Shown one piece after another: positions 41,304 to 50,909 of a stretch of 64,000 nt of DNA (the stretch's first letter is position 1; every line of letters begins with the position of its first letter). A program made the translations under genes and the position numbers. The notes beneath the pieces are model-generated. The model was not told the DNA's origin, did not search any database, and saw only the letters and a list, made by a program, of their open reading frames with translations. This stretch comes from Conchocele bisecta (lineage: Eukaryota > Mollusca > Bivalvia > Lucinida > Thyasiridae): contig CM055274.1 of NCBI GenBank assembly GCA_029237695.1, positions 21,379,505 to 21,443,504 on the forward strand, written 5' to 3'.

Positions 41304-44300
41304 GAAATGGGTTGTGGCTAGAGCACTGGACTTCAATGCCAGAGGATGTGCATTCAGTCCTGGCGCTAGGTATTAAAAATGCTTTCATGGTATTTCCATT
41401 CCCTGGTCTTTCGGATGAGACTTAAAACAGTGGGTGTGGTCTTTCAGATGAGACTTAAAACAGTGGGTGTGGTCTTTTGGGTGAGACTTGAAACAGTGGG
41501 TGTGGTCTTTCGGATGAGACTTGAAACAGTGGGTGTAGTCTTTCGGATGAGACTTAAAACAGTGGGTGTGGTCTTTCGGATGAGACTTGAAACAGTGGGT
41601 GTGGTCTTTCAGATGAGACTTAAAACAGTGGGTATGGTCTTTCGAATGAGACTTGAAACAGTGGGTGTGGTCTTTCAGATGAGACTAAAACAGTGGGTGT
41701 GGGTCTTTCAGAAATGAGACTTGAAAACAGTGGGTGTCTTTCAGGTGAGACTTGAAAACATGGTGTGGTCCTTTCATGAGACTTGAAACAGTGGGTGTGG
41801 TCTTTCAGATGAGACTTAAAACATGTGTGGTCTTTCAGAATGAAGACTTGAAACATGTGGGTCTTTTAGATGAGACTTTGAAACAGTGGGTGTGGTTTTC
41901 TTATTCAGGTGGGAGGAACTTGAAACAGTGGGTATGGTCTTTCGATGGAACTTGACAAGGTGGGGTGTGGTGGTCTTTCAGATGAGACTTAAAACAGTGG
42001 GTGTGGTCTTTTCAGATGGAGACTTGAAACAGTGGGTGTGGTCTTTCTCAGTAGACTTGACAGTGGGTGGTGGTACTTTCAGATGAGACTTGGAAACAGT
42101 GGGTGTGGTCTTTCAGATGAGACTTAAAACAGTGGGTGTGGTCTTTCAGATGAGACTTGAAACAGTGGGTGTGGTCTTTCAGGTGAGACTTGAAACAGTG
42201 GGTGTGTGGTTCTTTCAGATGAGACTTAAAACAGTGGGTGTGGTCTTTCAGATGAGACTTAAAACAGTGGGTGTGGTCTTTCAGATGAGACTTGAAACAG
42301 TGGGTGTGGTCTTTCAGATGAGACTTAAAACAGTGGGTGTGGTCTATCAGGTGGGGAGACTTGGAAACAGTGGGGTGGGTTTTCAGATGAGACCTTGAAA
42401 CAGGTGGGTGAGGTCTTTCAGATGAGACTTAAAACAGTGGGTGGTGGTCTTTCAGAGGAAGGACGTTGAAACAAATGGGTGTGGTCTTTCAGGTAGACTG
42501 AAACAGTGGGTTTTGGTCTTTCAGATGAGACTTGAAAACTTAGTGTGTGGTCATTCAGATGAACTTGAAACAGGGGGTTGTGGGGTCTTTCAGATGAGAC
42601 TTGAAACAGTGGGTGTGGTCTTTCAGATGAGACTTGAAACAGTGGGTGTGGTCTTTCAGATGAGACTTGAAACAGTGGGTGTGGTCTTTCAGATGAGACT
42701 TGAAACAGTGGGTGTGGTCTTTCGGATGAGACTTAAAACAGTGGGTGTGGTCTTTCAGGTGAGACTTGAAACAGTGGGTGTGGAGTTCTTTCAGATGAGA
42801 CTTAAACAGTGGGTGTGGTCTTTCAGTGAACTTGAAAACAGTGGGTGTGGTCTTTCCAGATGAGACTGAAACAGTGGGTGTGGTCTTTCAGGTGAGACTT
42901 GAAACAGTGGGTGTGGTCTTTCAGATGAGACTTGAAACAGTGGGTGTGGTCTTTCAGATGAGACTTGAAAACAGTGGGTGTGGTCTTTCAGATGAGACTT
43001 GAAAACAGTGGGTGTGGTCTTTCAGATGAGACTTAAAACAGTGGGTGTGGTCTTTCAGATGAGACTTGAAACAGTGGGTGTGGTCTTTCAGGTGAGACTT
43101 GAAACAGTGGGTGTGGTCTTTCAGGTGAGACTTAAAACAGTGGGTGTGGTCTTATCATGAACATGAGAATTAAAACAGTGGGTGTGGTCTTTCAGATGAG
43201 ACTTGAAACAGTGGGTGTGGTCTTTCAGGATGAAACTTACAGTGTTTGTGGGTCTTTCAGAATGAGACTTAAAAACAGTGTGTGGGTGGTTCTTTCAGAA
43301 TGAGACTTAAAACAGTGGGTGTGGTCTTTCAGATGAGAACTTGAAACAGTGGGATGTGGTCTTTCATATGGAGACTGAAACAGTTTGGGTGTGTCTTCAG
43401 GATTTTTGAGACGTTGAAACAGTGGGTGTTGGGTCTTTCAATATGAACTTGAAACAGGTGGGGTGTCTTAACAGATTGAAAAAGACATGAAAGAGTGGGT
43501 GTGGTCTTCAGTGAGACTTGGAAACAGTGGGTGTGGTCTTTCAGTTTAGAGACTTAAACAGTGGGTGTGGTCCCTATCAGATGAGACTTGAAACAAGTGG
43601 GTGTGGTCTTTCCAGATGGAGACTTGAAACAGTGGGGTGTAGGTCTTTCAGATTGAGACCTTGAAACAGGTGGGTGTGTCCCCTTCAGATTTTGAGACTT
43701 GAAACAGGGGTGTGGTTCATTCAGAGGAGACTTGAAACATGGGTGTGGTCCTTTCAGATGAACTTGAAAACAGTGGGTGTGGTCTTTCAGATGAGACTTA
43801 AAACAGTGGGTGTGGTCTTTCAGGTGAGACTTGAAACAGTGGGTGTGGTCTTTCAGATGAGACTTAAAACAGTGGGTGTGGTCTTTCAGATGAGACTTAA
43901 AACAGTGGGTGTGGTCTTTCAGATGAGACTTGAAACAGTGGGTGTGGTCTTTCAGGTGAGACTTGAAACAGTGGGTGTGGTCTTTCAGATGAGACTTAAA
44001 ACAGTGGGTGTGGTCTTTCAGATGAGACTTAAAACACAAAAAAACAGTGGGTTGGTCTTTCAATGAGACTTGAAACAGTGGGGTGTGGGCTTTCAGGAGA
44101 ACTTGCAACAGTGGGTGTGGTCTTTCAGGAAGAACTTGAAACAGTGGGTGTGGGTCTTTCAGGTGAACGTGAAACAGTGGGTGTGGTCTTTTCAGGTGAG
44201 ACTTTAAACAGTGGGTTGTGGTCTTTCAATGAGACTTTAAAACAGTGGGTGTGGTCTTTCAGATGAACTTAAAAACAGTGGGTGTGGTCTTTATCAAAGG

Positions 44301-45549
44301 TAGACTTAAACAGTGGGAGTGGTTCTTTCAGGTGAGACTTGAAACAGTGGGTGTGGTCTTTCAGATGATTAAACTTGACAAAGTGGGTGGTGGTCTTTCA
44401 GATAGACTTAAAACAGTGGGTGTGGTCTTTCATGAACTTAAAAACAGTGGGTGTGGGTCCTTTCAGGTGAGACTTTGAAACAGTGGGTGTCTTTCAGGGG
44501 GTGAGACTTGACAAAAGTGGGTGTGGTCCCCCCTTTCAGATGAGACTTTAAAACAGTGGGTTGGTCTTTCAGATGAGACTTGAAAACATGGGTTGTGGTC
44601 TTTTATCAGATGGGAGGACTTAAAACAAGTGGGTGTGGTCTTTCAGTGAGACTTGAAACAGTGGGTGTGGTCTTTCAGATAGACTTGAAAACAGTGGGTG
44701 TGGTCTTTCAGATTGAAAGACTTGAAACAAAGTGGGTGTGGTCTTTTCAGGTGAGGAAACTTGGAAAACAGTGGGTGTGGTCTTTCAGTGAGACTTAAAA
44801 CATGGGGTGGTCTTCAGATTGAAAACATGTCCAGAGGGTGTGGTCTTTCAGATGAGAAACATGGGACGTGGGGTGTGGTCCTTTCATGACATGAAACATT
44901 GGTGTTGGTCTTTCAGATTGAGACTTGACAAAAGTGGGTGTGGTCTTTCAGATGAGACTTGAAACAGTTTGGGGGTGGTGGTCTTTCAGATGGCTTTGAC
45001 CGTGGGTGTGGTTCTTTCGGATTGAGACTTAAAACATGGGTGTGGTCCTTTCAGGTGAGACTTGAAACAGTGGGTGTGGTCTTTCAGATGACCTTAAAAC
45101 AGTGGGTGTGGTCTTTCAGGATGGAAACTTAAAACAGTGGGTGTGGTCATACAGATGAGACTTGAAACAGTGGGTGTGGTCTTACAGGTGACTTGACAAA
45201 AGTGGGTTTGGTCTTTCAGATGAAGACTTAAAAAACAGTGGGTGTGGTCTTTCAGAGACTTTAAAACAGTGGGTGTGGTTTTCATTTCAGATTGAAAAGG
45301 GACTTAAAACAGTGGGTGTGGTCTTTCAGATGACTGGGAAACAAAGGGTGGTGGGTCTTTCATGAGACTTGAAAACAGTGGGTGTGGTCTTTCAGGTGAG
45401 ACTTTAAACAGTGGGTGTGGTTCCTTTCAGATGAGACTTAAAACAGGGTGTGGGTCTTTCAGATGAGTTCTTTCAGATGAGATTTGAAACCGATGTCTCA
45501 TCCCTAATTAACCTTAGTTGTTGCTCAAACGTTAAACCCATTCAGTTTT
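41304..45549 (+). mobile_element. tRNA-headed SINE (copy S4) with a 33-bp minisatellite grown inside it
   Basis: Head 41304-41423 (GGGTTGTGGCTAGAGCACTG, TATTTCCATTCCCTGGTCTT) and tail 45480-45549 (CATCCCTAATTAACCTTAGT, ACGTTAAACCCATTCAG). In other SINE copies these are joined by ~40 bp containing GATGAGACTTTAAA; that stretch is the seed of the array. Confidence 0.85.
41424..45490. repeat. 33-bp minisatellite, about 4.07 kb
   Basis: Unit TGGTCTTTCAGATGAGACTT + GAAACAGTGGGTG, roughly 120 copies. Clean blocks (42560-43130, 43760-44030) alternate with blocks full of 1-3 base indels. Because 33 is a multiple of three, long frames open on both strands; these are not genes. Confidence 0.93.
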
Positions 45550-45636
45550 CACCTTTTCACTTTTAAAACTGTGGTCCAATTTTCTTCTAGCTTTAGTTTG
45601 AACACTCTTTGTATGCTACTACCTTCATTGTAACAG

Positions 45637-45816
45637 CGGGCTTTATGTGGGTGGACGGCTCGCCCCTACAGTTTACCAACTGGCGGGTAGGACAGCCGTC
45701 GACACGAGGGGTGGGCGGGGCTGAGCAGAACTGCGGAGAGGTGTTCCTCAGTGATGGTCGCTGGAACGACGAGGATTGTGGCAGCATGCGCGCCTACGTC
45801 TGTGAGAAACAGAAAG
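45637..45816 (+). CDS. Exon: CTLD-7 C-terminal half
   Basis: Acceptor cattgtaacag; phase 1 in, phase 1 out (AAA G|gtatat). Encodes GFMWVDGSPLQFTNWRVGQP, GGAEQNCGEVFLSDGRWNDE and DCGSMRAYVCEKQK. The loop has QPS with AEQNC and an intact WND. QP at this position is the galactose-type arrangement in other CTLDs, but the third residue is Ser, so specificity is open. A rearranged copy of its tail follows at 46035. Confidence 0.94.
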
Positions 45817-46034
45817 GTATATACAGTCGAACCTGAAACAACGGAAACAAGTCTGCGTTCTTTTCAATGAAAACACCGTCATACTGCTCATTCTGTAGCC
45901 TAAAACGTTACCTGATAAATAGAATACCATCGGGCATTTATCAGGCTTGGTTTATCTATCCTGGTATTCTCGATGTACCGGTGGCCGATATTGTTAGAGA
46001 GCTAGCTACATGTAGGTCGTACAACTTCAATCTC

Positions 46035-46115
46035 GTTTGAACATTCTCTGTATTCTGGCTCGCATGCATTGTGGTGGCAAGTGTGCACATGTCTGTAAGA
46101 AACAAAAAGACAGGT
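46035..46115 (+). pseudogene. Decayed, internally deleted copy of the CTLD-7 exon and its flanks
   Basis: GTTTGAACATTCTCTGTATT matches the intron just before the real exon (45596). It is followed directly by CTCGCATGCATTG and CATGTCTGTAAGAAACAAAA, the real exon's tail, and a GT donor (ACAG|gtatgg). The exon core between them is deleted. Confidence 0.8.
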
Positions 46116-46119
46116 ATGG

Positions 46120-46555
46120 CTCTGTGGGAGGTTACATTGTTGTGGAGAATGAAACACGCCTCTCGATGCTTAATTATGTTCATCCTACTGGACTGTATCG
46201 ACTTTGCCTATATTCGACGCAAACATAGTTATTCCAGGTGGAGAACATTGAAGGTTTGCTTAGCTTTCTCTATGATCTGATTTTTGCCATTGTATACATG
46301 TTTATCATTTCTATAATTTTATCATTGTATACATGTTACTCATCTCTATTGCTCATCATATTTTTATTGTTACCTACCACATAGAAGATTCTATTTTACA
46401 ATTATTTTTATTCTTCATCTACATTGCTTGGCCCTAAATGATGCTATTTTGTGTTGATGGGACGTTAAGCACCATTCCATTCCATTAATTATGTTTACAT
46501 TATAAATGATGTATCTCATCAAATTCATTTCATCTATCTTATACTCTCACCACCC
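46120..46555. other. Intron sequence, mostly unassigned
   Basis: AT-rich. A short SINE-tail-like fragment near 46430-46490 reads GGCCCTAAATGATGCTATTT, GTTGATGGGACGTTAAGCAC; a relative is at 50838-50895. Confidence 0.45.
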
Positions 46556-46560
46556 ACCTG

Positions 46561-46782
46561 GGGGCCTTTCACTAAACTTTGTATGACTAAAATGTTCGTA
46601 AGTGCACATTTCACATTAACACTGTTTTCTTGTAAACAATTATTGGATTTACATTTATTGAGCATAGTCTGCATATGCAGCCATGCGCAATAAAGGTAAA
46701 TCCATCAATTGAAATTTCCAGACGATCCTAAATTTGCACTTACGAACATTTTAGTCTTACGAAGTTTAGTGAAACGGGCCCC
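46561..46782. mobile_element. MITE family C (copy C3) ending at a splice acceptor
   Basis: GGGGCCTTTCACTAAACTTT ... AAGTTTAGTGAAACGGGCCCC, with AATAAATGT / ACATTTATT inner arms. Its right end is 18 bp before the stalk exon. Confidence 0.88.
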
Positions 46783-46800
46783 TGGTTGTTTTCATTGCAG

Positions 46801-47223
46801 CTGTGGATACCAGCATTGCACATATCGGCACAGCCACGGGCGTGGTTATAAATGTCCCCACACCCATCCCCCAGTCCATTCCTCCGATCCTGCCCTCCCA
46901 GATTGTCCCCACCCTCCATAAGAAGACGTCGTCCAGCGCTCCCACCTCCGGCATTGTAACTCCGCCCACAGTCAGTGGACAGATGCCTGGTATCCCGACA
47001 CACACCACCGTACAGACTAGTCCTCCACAGACGCAGGGAACCGGACGGCCACAGACGCAGGGAACCAGACAGACGCTTGGTATCTCGACGCACACCATCG
47101 TACAGACTGGTCGTCCACAGACGCAGGGAACCAGACGGCCACAGACGCAGGGAACCGGACTGCCATCACTAGGTACCAATATGGGAACCAGTACGCCGGC
47201 CCAATTAAGCGCCACTCCTGCAG
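46801..47223 (+). CDS. Exon: Thr/Ser/Pro/Gln-rich extracellular stalk
   Basis: Acceptor gttttcattgcag; phase 1 in, phase 1 out (GCA G|gtaaat). Encodes 141 residues rich in Thr, Pro, Gln and Ser, with a duplicated block: GIPTHTTVQT + PPQTQGTGRPQTQGTR, then GISTHTIVQT + GRPQTQGTRRPQTQGTG. No cysteine pattern of a CTLD remains. Such sequence usually forms an extended, O-glycosylated spacer holding lectin domains off the membrane. Vertebrate mannose receptors have only a short stretch here, so this stalk is a distinguishing feature. Confidence 0.88.
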
Positions 47224-47515
47224 GTAAATGGAGCTAGTGTGAAACTCAAAAATTACAACACTGCAAGTTTCTATAATAAGACGGCCACTGAGCTGCCGAT
47301 AAGGTTGGTATTGCCGCATTTGATTCACTTATTTTAGCAGAATATGCATTCATTATCGAATGTGGGAGTACAAAATGCTCACAACAATTTGAAAATATGC
47401 ATTGATTTTCAAACAACTGATATTCATTCGCCATAATCTATCCATTGCTAGATGATTTATTTCCAAAGAGGTGAGAAATTGCTTGGCATGCAACCATTAC
47501 ATATACAGTGGGGTC

Positions 47516-47830
47516 AGCGTGTAAATGCACACACGAACGAACACGACAGATTGATTCGCTACGCACCCAAAGTGTATGTTGTTACCACTCAGTTGAACCG
47601 TCTCACCAAGACAGTTCAACTGAATGGTAGCAACATACACTTTTGATGCGAAATGAGAAAAATATTTACATTTCTTTTATACATGAATTACAGTGGGGTC
47701 AGCGTGTAAGTGCACACACGAACGAACACGACAGGTTGGTTCCAACCTGTCGTGTTCGTTCGTGTGTGCACTTATGCTGTTCCAACCTGTCGTGTTCGTT
47801 CGTGTGTGCACTTACACGCTGACCCCACTG
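47516..47830. mobile_element. Palindrome family D copies D4 (half) and D5 (duplicated arm) flanking palindrome E
   Basis: D4 left arm 47516-47550 stops at ACACGACAGA and is followed by a family E hairpin (47565-47660, TGTTACCACTCAGTTGAACC). D5 runs 47691-47830, but its right arm occurs twice (about 47742-47779 and 47780-47820), so it has one left arm and two right arms. Confidence 0.82.
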
Positions 47831-48175
47831 TACGCCTCAATCTTCATAAATAAATGAAATATGGGACTACTCTTCTCCTACAAGTTTTCAGATTAGGTTG
47901 CAAAGTGTCGACATTAAGAAAGATACATAGTATATTATGTTCAAGATTAAGCATTTCTGCTGACCTTAATTCATAATAAAAAGCATCAGTGTTTGATCTT
48001 TCCTTTCTTAGAAAAACTTGATAGTTCACACATGTAATTGTATAATCATCGGGTTTCAATTTGTGTAATTCTACAAACATTTTTCTTTAAGATCTTCGTC
48101 GAAGGAGTCCACAATCACAAATTTAGTTTCATATGAAATTTCATATCTTATTCATTAGGCTTGAGCAGAGCTCCA

Positions 48176-48454
48176 GATAAGCTGCGTATCTGCTTAAATA
48201 CCCAATTAAAATTGCCAAAAACCCAATTCAAATCAGAAGTAGAGAGTATCAAAAAGCAATACAAATTTTGTAGTACCTTTATCATGCTGCAGAAAACTAT
48301 AAACCGACCACAAATATAGCATATTTTTTCTTATTTTCCATGAAAACACATCTTGGTATTTCATTAGAATTGTCTCCAAGGAAATGATGCTTCAGATGCT
48401 TCAGAAATGATGGAGTGACAATACTCAATTACTAATTCCTTATCTGGAGCCCTG
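48176..48454. mobile_element. hAT-like MITE family I (copy I4) with 8-bp target duplication
   Basis: CAGAGCTCCAGATAAG ... CTTATCTGGAGCCCTG, flanked on both sides by GGCTTGAG (48168-48175 and 48455-48462). An 8-bp duplication and CAGRG ends are hAT hallmarks. Part of one hairpin arm is deleted near 48376. Confidence 0.9.
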
Positions 48455-48817
48455 GGCTTGAGTTTGGGAGAATTTGCCAGATGTACCGTAATAATACTAA
48501 ATATTCTGTCACCATTTATTGAGTTGGGGGGGGGTGAACATGCCAATATATAGGGTTAGTATGGCAGTACTGGTTTAATCACAATAACAGTGTATTTGGA
48601 TACACTTTGTTTTGGGAAACTTCTTTCCAAAAGAAAATTGTGTCCGAATAGTTATGGTTATTACGGTAATGTATTTACCAGTCTTATAAATAGTTTATCT
48701 TAGACGTTAGAATTGGCAGGGAAAAAATGTCTGTTTAGCTTCTTGTTGCTTAGTTTAAGCTAAGCAACATGATGTCCATCCAACAAAATCTGCCAAGTCT
48801 AATGCCAATGATGACCA

Positions 48818-49122
48818 GTAGCCGATTTCACCAACATTGCAAAGTATACTTTTCTAGCAAAGGATACTTTGAGGGAATAATCATTCATTTTTCCTGAAAT
48901 GCATTATTTCATATAGAACTAACAACGGCATATATTTGATGATTACAAGTATGCACAATTATTATACTGAATTTATTACATTATCACAGCCAAATTGGCT
49001 GTGATAATGTAATAAATTCAGTATAATAAAAATTGATAAATTTATCCTTAAATTGAAAATTTCTCCCTGAAAGTATACTTTGCTAGAAAAGTATACTTGG
49101 CAATGTTGGTGAAATACGCTAC
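48818..49122. mobile_element. MITE family A (copy A9)
   Basis: GTAGCCGATTTCACCAACAT ... ATGTTGGTGAAATACGCTAC, 305 bp, central hairpin ACAGCCAAATTGGCTGT. Confidence 0.9.
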
Positions 49123-49312
49123 TGGAAATAGTTCTAAGGGTAGATATTTTTCAGTTTGGTAACGTACAGTCAAACATGCGAATAAAGGCCTTTGTCCCCA
49201 GGTGGCCTTTGTTCACAGGTGCATTTACGTAGTAATTGAATAATTGGGAAAACTAAAGCGTGGCTGCTATTACAGATAATTGCTAATCGGAGGCGGACTG
49301 TACAGTGGAGCC

Positions 49313-49361
49313 TCTCCAAACCAGTCCGCCTCAGGGTGTCCGGTTTGGAGATGCTCCACTG
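49313..49361. mobile_element. 49-bp palindrome with CAGTGGAGC ends and TA flanks
   Basis: CAGTGGAGCCTCTCCAAACC ... GGTTTGGAGATGCTCCACTG. TA on each side. Pogo/mariner-like miniature. Confidence 0.75.
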
Positions 49362-49569
49362 TAAATCAGACATGTGAGCACTTAATGACACATTCTAGTG
49401 TTTTGCAATCATGAAACGTCATTGTAATCAGAGATACATAACAGCGAAACACATCTAAGGTAAACATCCATATTTTCCCGAGCGCCCGGTTTAGAGGGGT
49501 GCCAATGTATTTATAAAACTGGGATATTGTTGAAAAATAACTAACTCATTGAAATACATTGATTTTCAG

Positions 49570-49835
49570 CATCTACAGTATTAGGTATGAGTTCTGGATC
49601 ATTTGCCGGCATAATCATCGGTGCAATCATAGCTCTCCTGCTGGCCGCGGGAATCGCGCTGTACTTGCGGCGGAACACGGCACGGGGAGTGGCGGCGAAG
49701 TTCGGACTGCCGAGTCGTGGGTTCGAGAACAAATCATACAGCTACGATAGTACCCGAGGCGAGGTACAGGAGAGGGACATAGACAATGGGATCATGATGC
49801 AGCCAGTCGGTGGGAATGAAAACTCGGAAAGCTAA
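49570..49835 (+). CDS. Terminal exon: transmembrane helix and cytoplasmic tail with FENKSY
   Basis: Acceptor ttgattttcag; phase 1 in; stop TAA at 49833-49835. Encodes STVLGMSSGSFAG, a hydrophobic span GIIIGAIIALLLAAGIALYL, a stop-transfer RR, then about 55 cytosolic residues ending NENSES. FENKSY (codons 49722-49739) fits the F-x-N-x-x-Y/FENTLY-type internalisation motif of mannose receptors. There is no ITAM or TIR domain, so signalling, if any, is indirect. Decayed in-frame echoes of the last 20-25 codons follow the stop. Confidence 0.94.
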
Positions 49836-49977
49836 TTGGATTTTCTTTTAAATCAGCTATATGGGTACCAAACTGACTTGTATTGTTGTTCTTCATCAAT
49901 ACTGATTTCAAAACAATGCAATATTTTTCCTAACTGACATATCAGAAGTAATAATCTTTCCGCAATAATACAATATG

Positions 49978-50265
49978 TTCAACAATTCTGCAAAAATCAG
50001 GAACCCACTTTTCCGGCGTTTCGGCACAAGGCCTTTATCAAGGAATTAGTTTCTACTGAACACCATTAAGTGGTATCCATTTTAGATTTCCAATTTTATC
50101 AAGGAATTAGTTTCTACTGAACGCTAAGTGGGATCCATTTTAGATTTCCAAATTGGAAATCTAAAATGGATGCCACTTAGCGTTCAGTAGAAACTAATTC
50201 CTTGATAAAGGCCTTGTGCTGAAACGTCAGAAAAGTGGGTTCCTGGTTTTTGCAGAATTGTTAAA
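49978..50265. mobile_element. Foldback element with a duplicated left arm
   Basis: Outer ends CAACAATTCTGCAAAAATCA and complement. Left arm segment TCAAGGAATTAGTTTCTACT...GATTTCCAA occurs twice (about 50038-50095 and 50098-50152) against one right arm (50153-50205). Inserted in the gene's 3' flank. Confidence 0.8.
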
Positions 50266-50270
50266 CATAT

Positions 50271-50700
50271 CAGAAATAGACAGAAAATTGAATAATGGTA
50301 TCACAATGCTACCAGTCCGTGTGAATAACATCATGATGGGGGTAGCAATACGCTTTGAGAAACCACTTTAAATATACTTCATTGACAAGTCAAAACCTGT
50401 CGAACAAGCATAAACATCCCTTCTTGTTGTTTTTTTACAGATGTTTGTTTTAAAAAAAATGCAATACTTTCTCTGTGATATGTAAGTTGACACTAAATTC
50501 TGGCTCACACTGCAACCAGTCGAGGTAAACTCGGAAGGTTAGTTGGAGTTTTGGAAATCAGCTATACGGGTGATGAACTGATTGGTATTACTGACATTCG
50601 AGAGAGTGACAGAAAATTGGACAATGGACTCGCACTGCAGTCAGTCGACGGGAAGGGGAGCTCAGAGGGTTAGTGGCAATTTTGGAAATAAACTATAGTA
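50271..50700 (+). pseudogene. Three decayed copies of the C-terminal coding segment and 3' flank
   Basis: Copies at about 50271-50338, 50497-50600 and 50590-50700 repeat ATTGGACAATGGACTC-, CTGCAACCAGTCGAGG- and AAATCAGCTATACGGGTGA-like sequence from 49780-49890. Two still read as tail-like peptides ending in a stop (LTLQPVEVNSEG and LALQSVDGKGSSEG). AATAAA at 50687-50692 is a possible polyadenylation signal. Confidence 0.78.
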
Positions 50701-50909
50701 ATTATTTCTTGTTTGACAAGTTTGGATGCCATGTTCTGTGTTCTGTCATACAAAGCTTAATAGGGAGTTATCACTGTTTTTTGTCGCTATTGATTTGTGT
50801 ACAGTCTACACTCGTTACCTCAAACTATATTAAGTCAAATTTGGCCCTAAATGCTACATTTTTGTGTTGGTGGGCCGTTAAGCACATTCCATTCTTAAGT
50901 CGAACTACT

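Larger units (their letters stand above)
404..49835 (+). other. Multi-CTLD mannose-receptor-like membrane receptor gene (19 exons traced, 5' end outside window)
   Basis: This is the gene span; the exons are listed separately. Spliced, they give about 1155 residues in one uninterrupted frame: CTLD-1 (partial) to CTLD-7, a ~141-residue Thr/Pro/Gln-rich stalk, one transmembrane helix and a ~55-residue tail. Every intron is GT-AG and exon lengths sum to a whole number of codons, which independently supports the model. All linker boundaries between CTLDs are phase 1, as expected for shuffled extracellular modules. The mannose receptor family (MRC1, MRC2, PLA2R1, LY75) has a ricin-type domain, a fibronectin II domain and 8-10 CTLDs before the membrane; such N-terminal domains would lie left of base 1, if present. 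Family knowledge suggests glycan binding, endocytosis and innate recognition at the cell surface. Ligand and cell type are unknown. Paralogous multi-CTLD receptors are common in molluscs, so orthology to any one vertebrate gene is not claimed. Confidence 0.9.

Noticed and set aside
41379..45285. Many long reading frames on both strands with GVVFQMRLKTV-like or HTHCFKSHLKD-like repeats
   Set aside because: They are translations of the 33-bp minisatellite, whose period keeps any frame open; frames break wherever an indel occurs and there is no gene context.
46766..47215. 149-codon minus-strand frame (VPCVCGRPV-like repeats)
   Set aside because: Antisense shadow of the stalk exon; the plus-strand frame is phased with both neighbouring exons.
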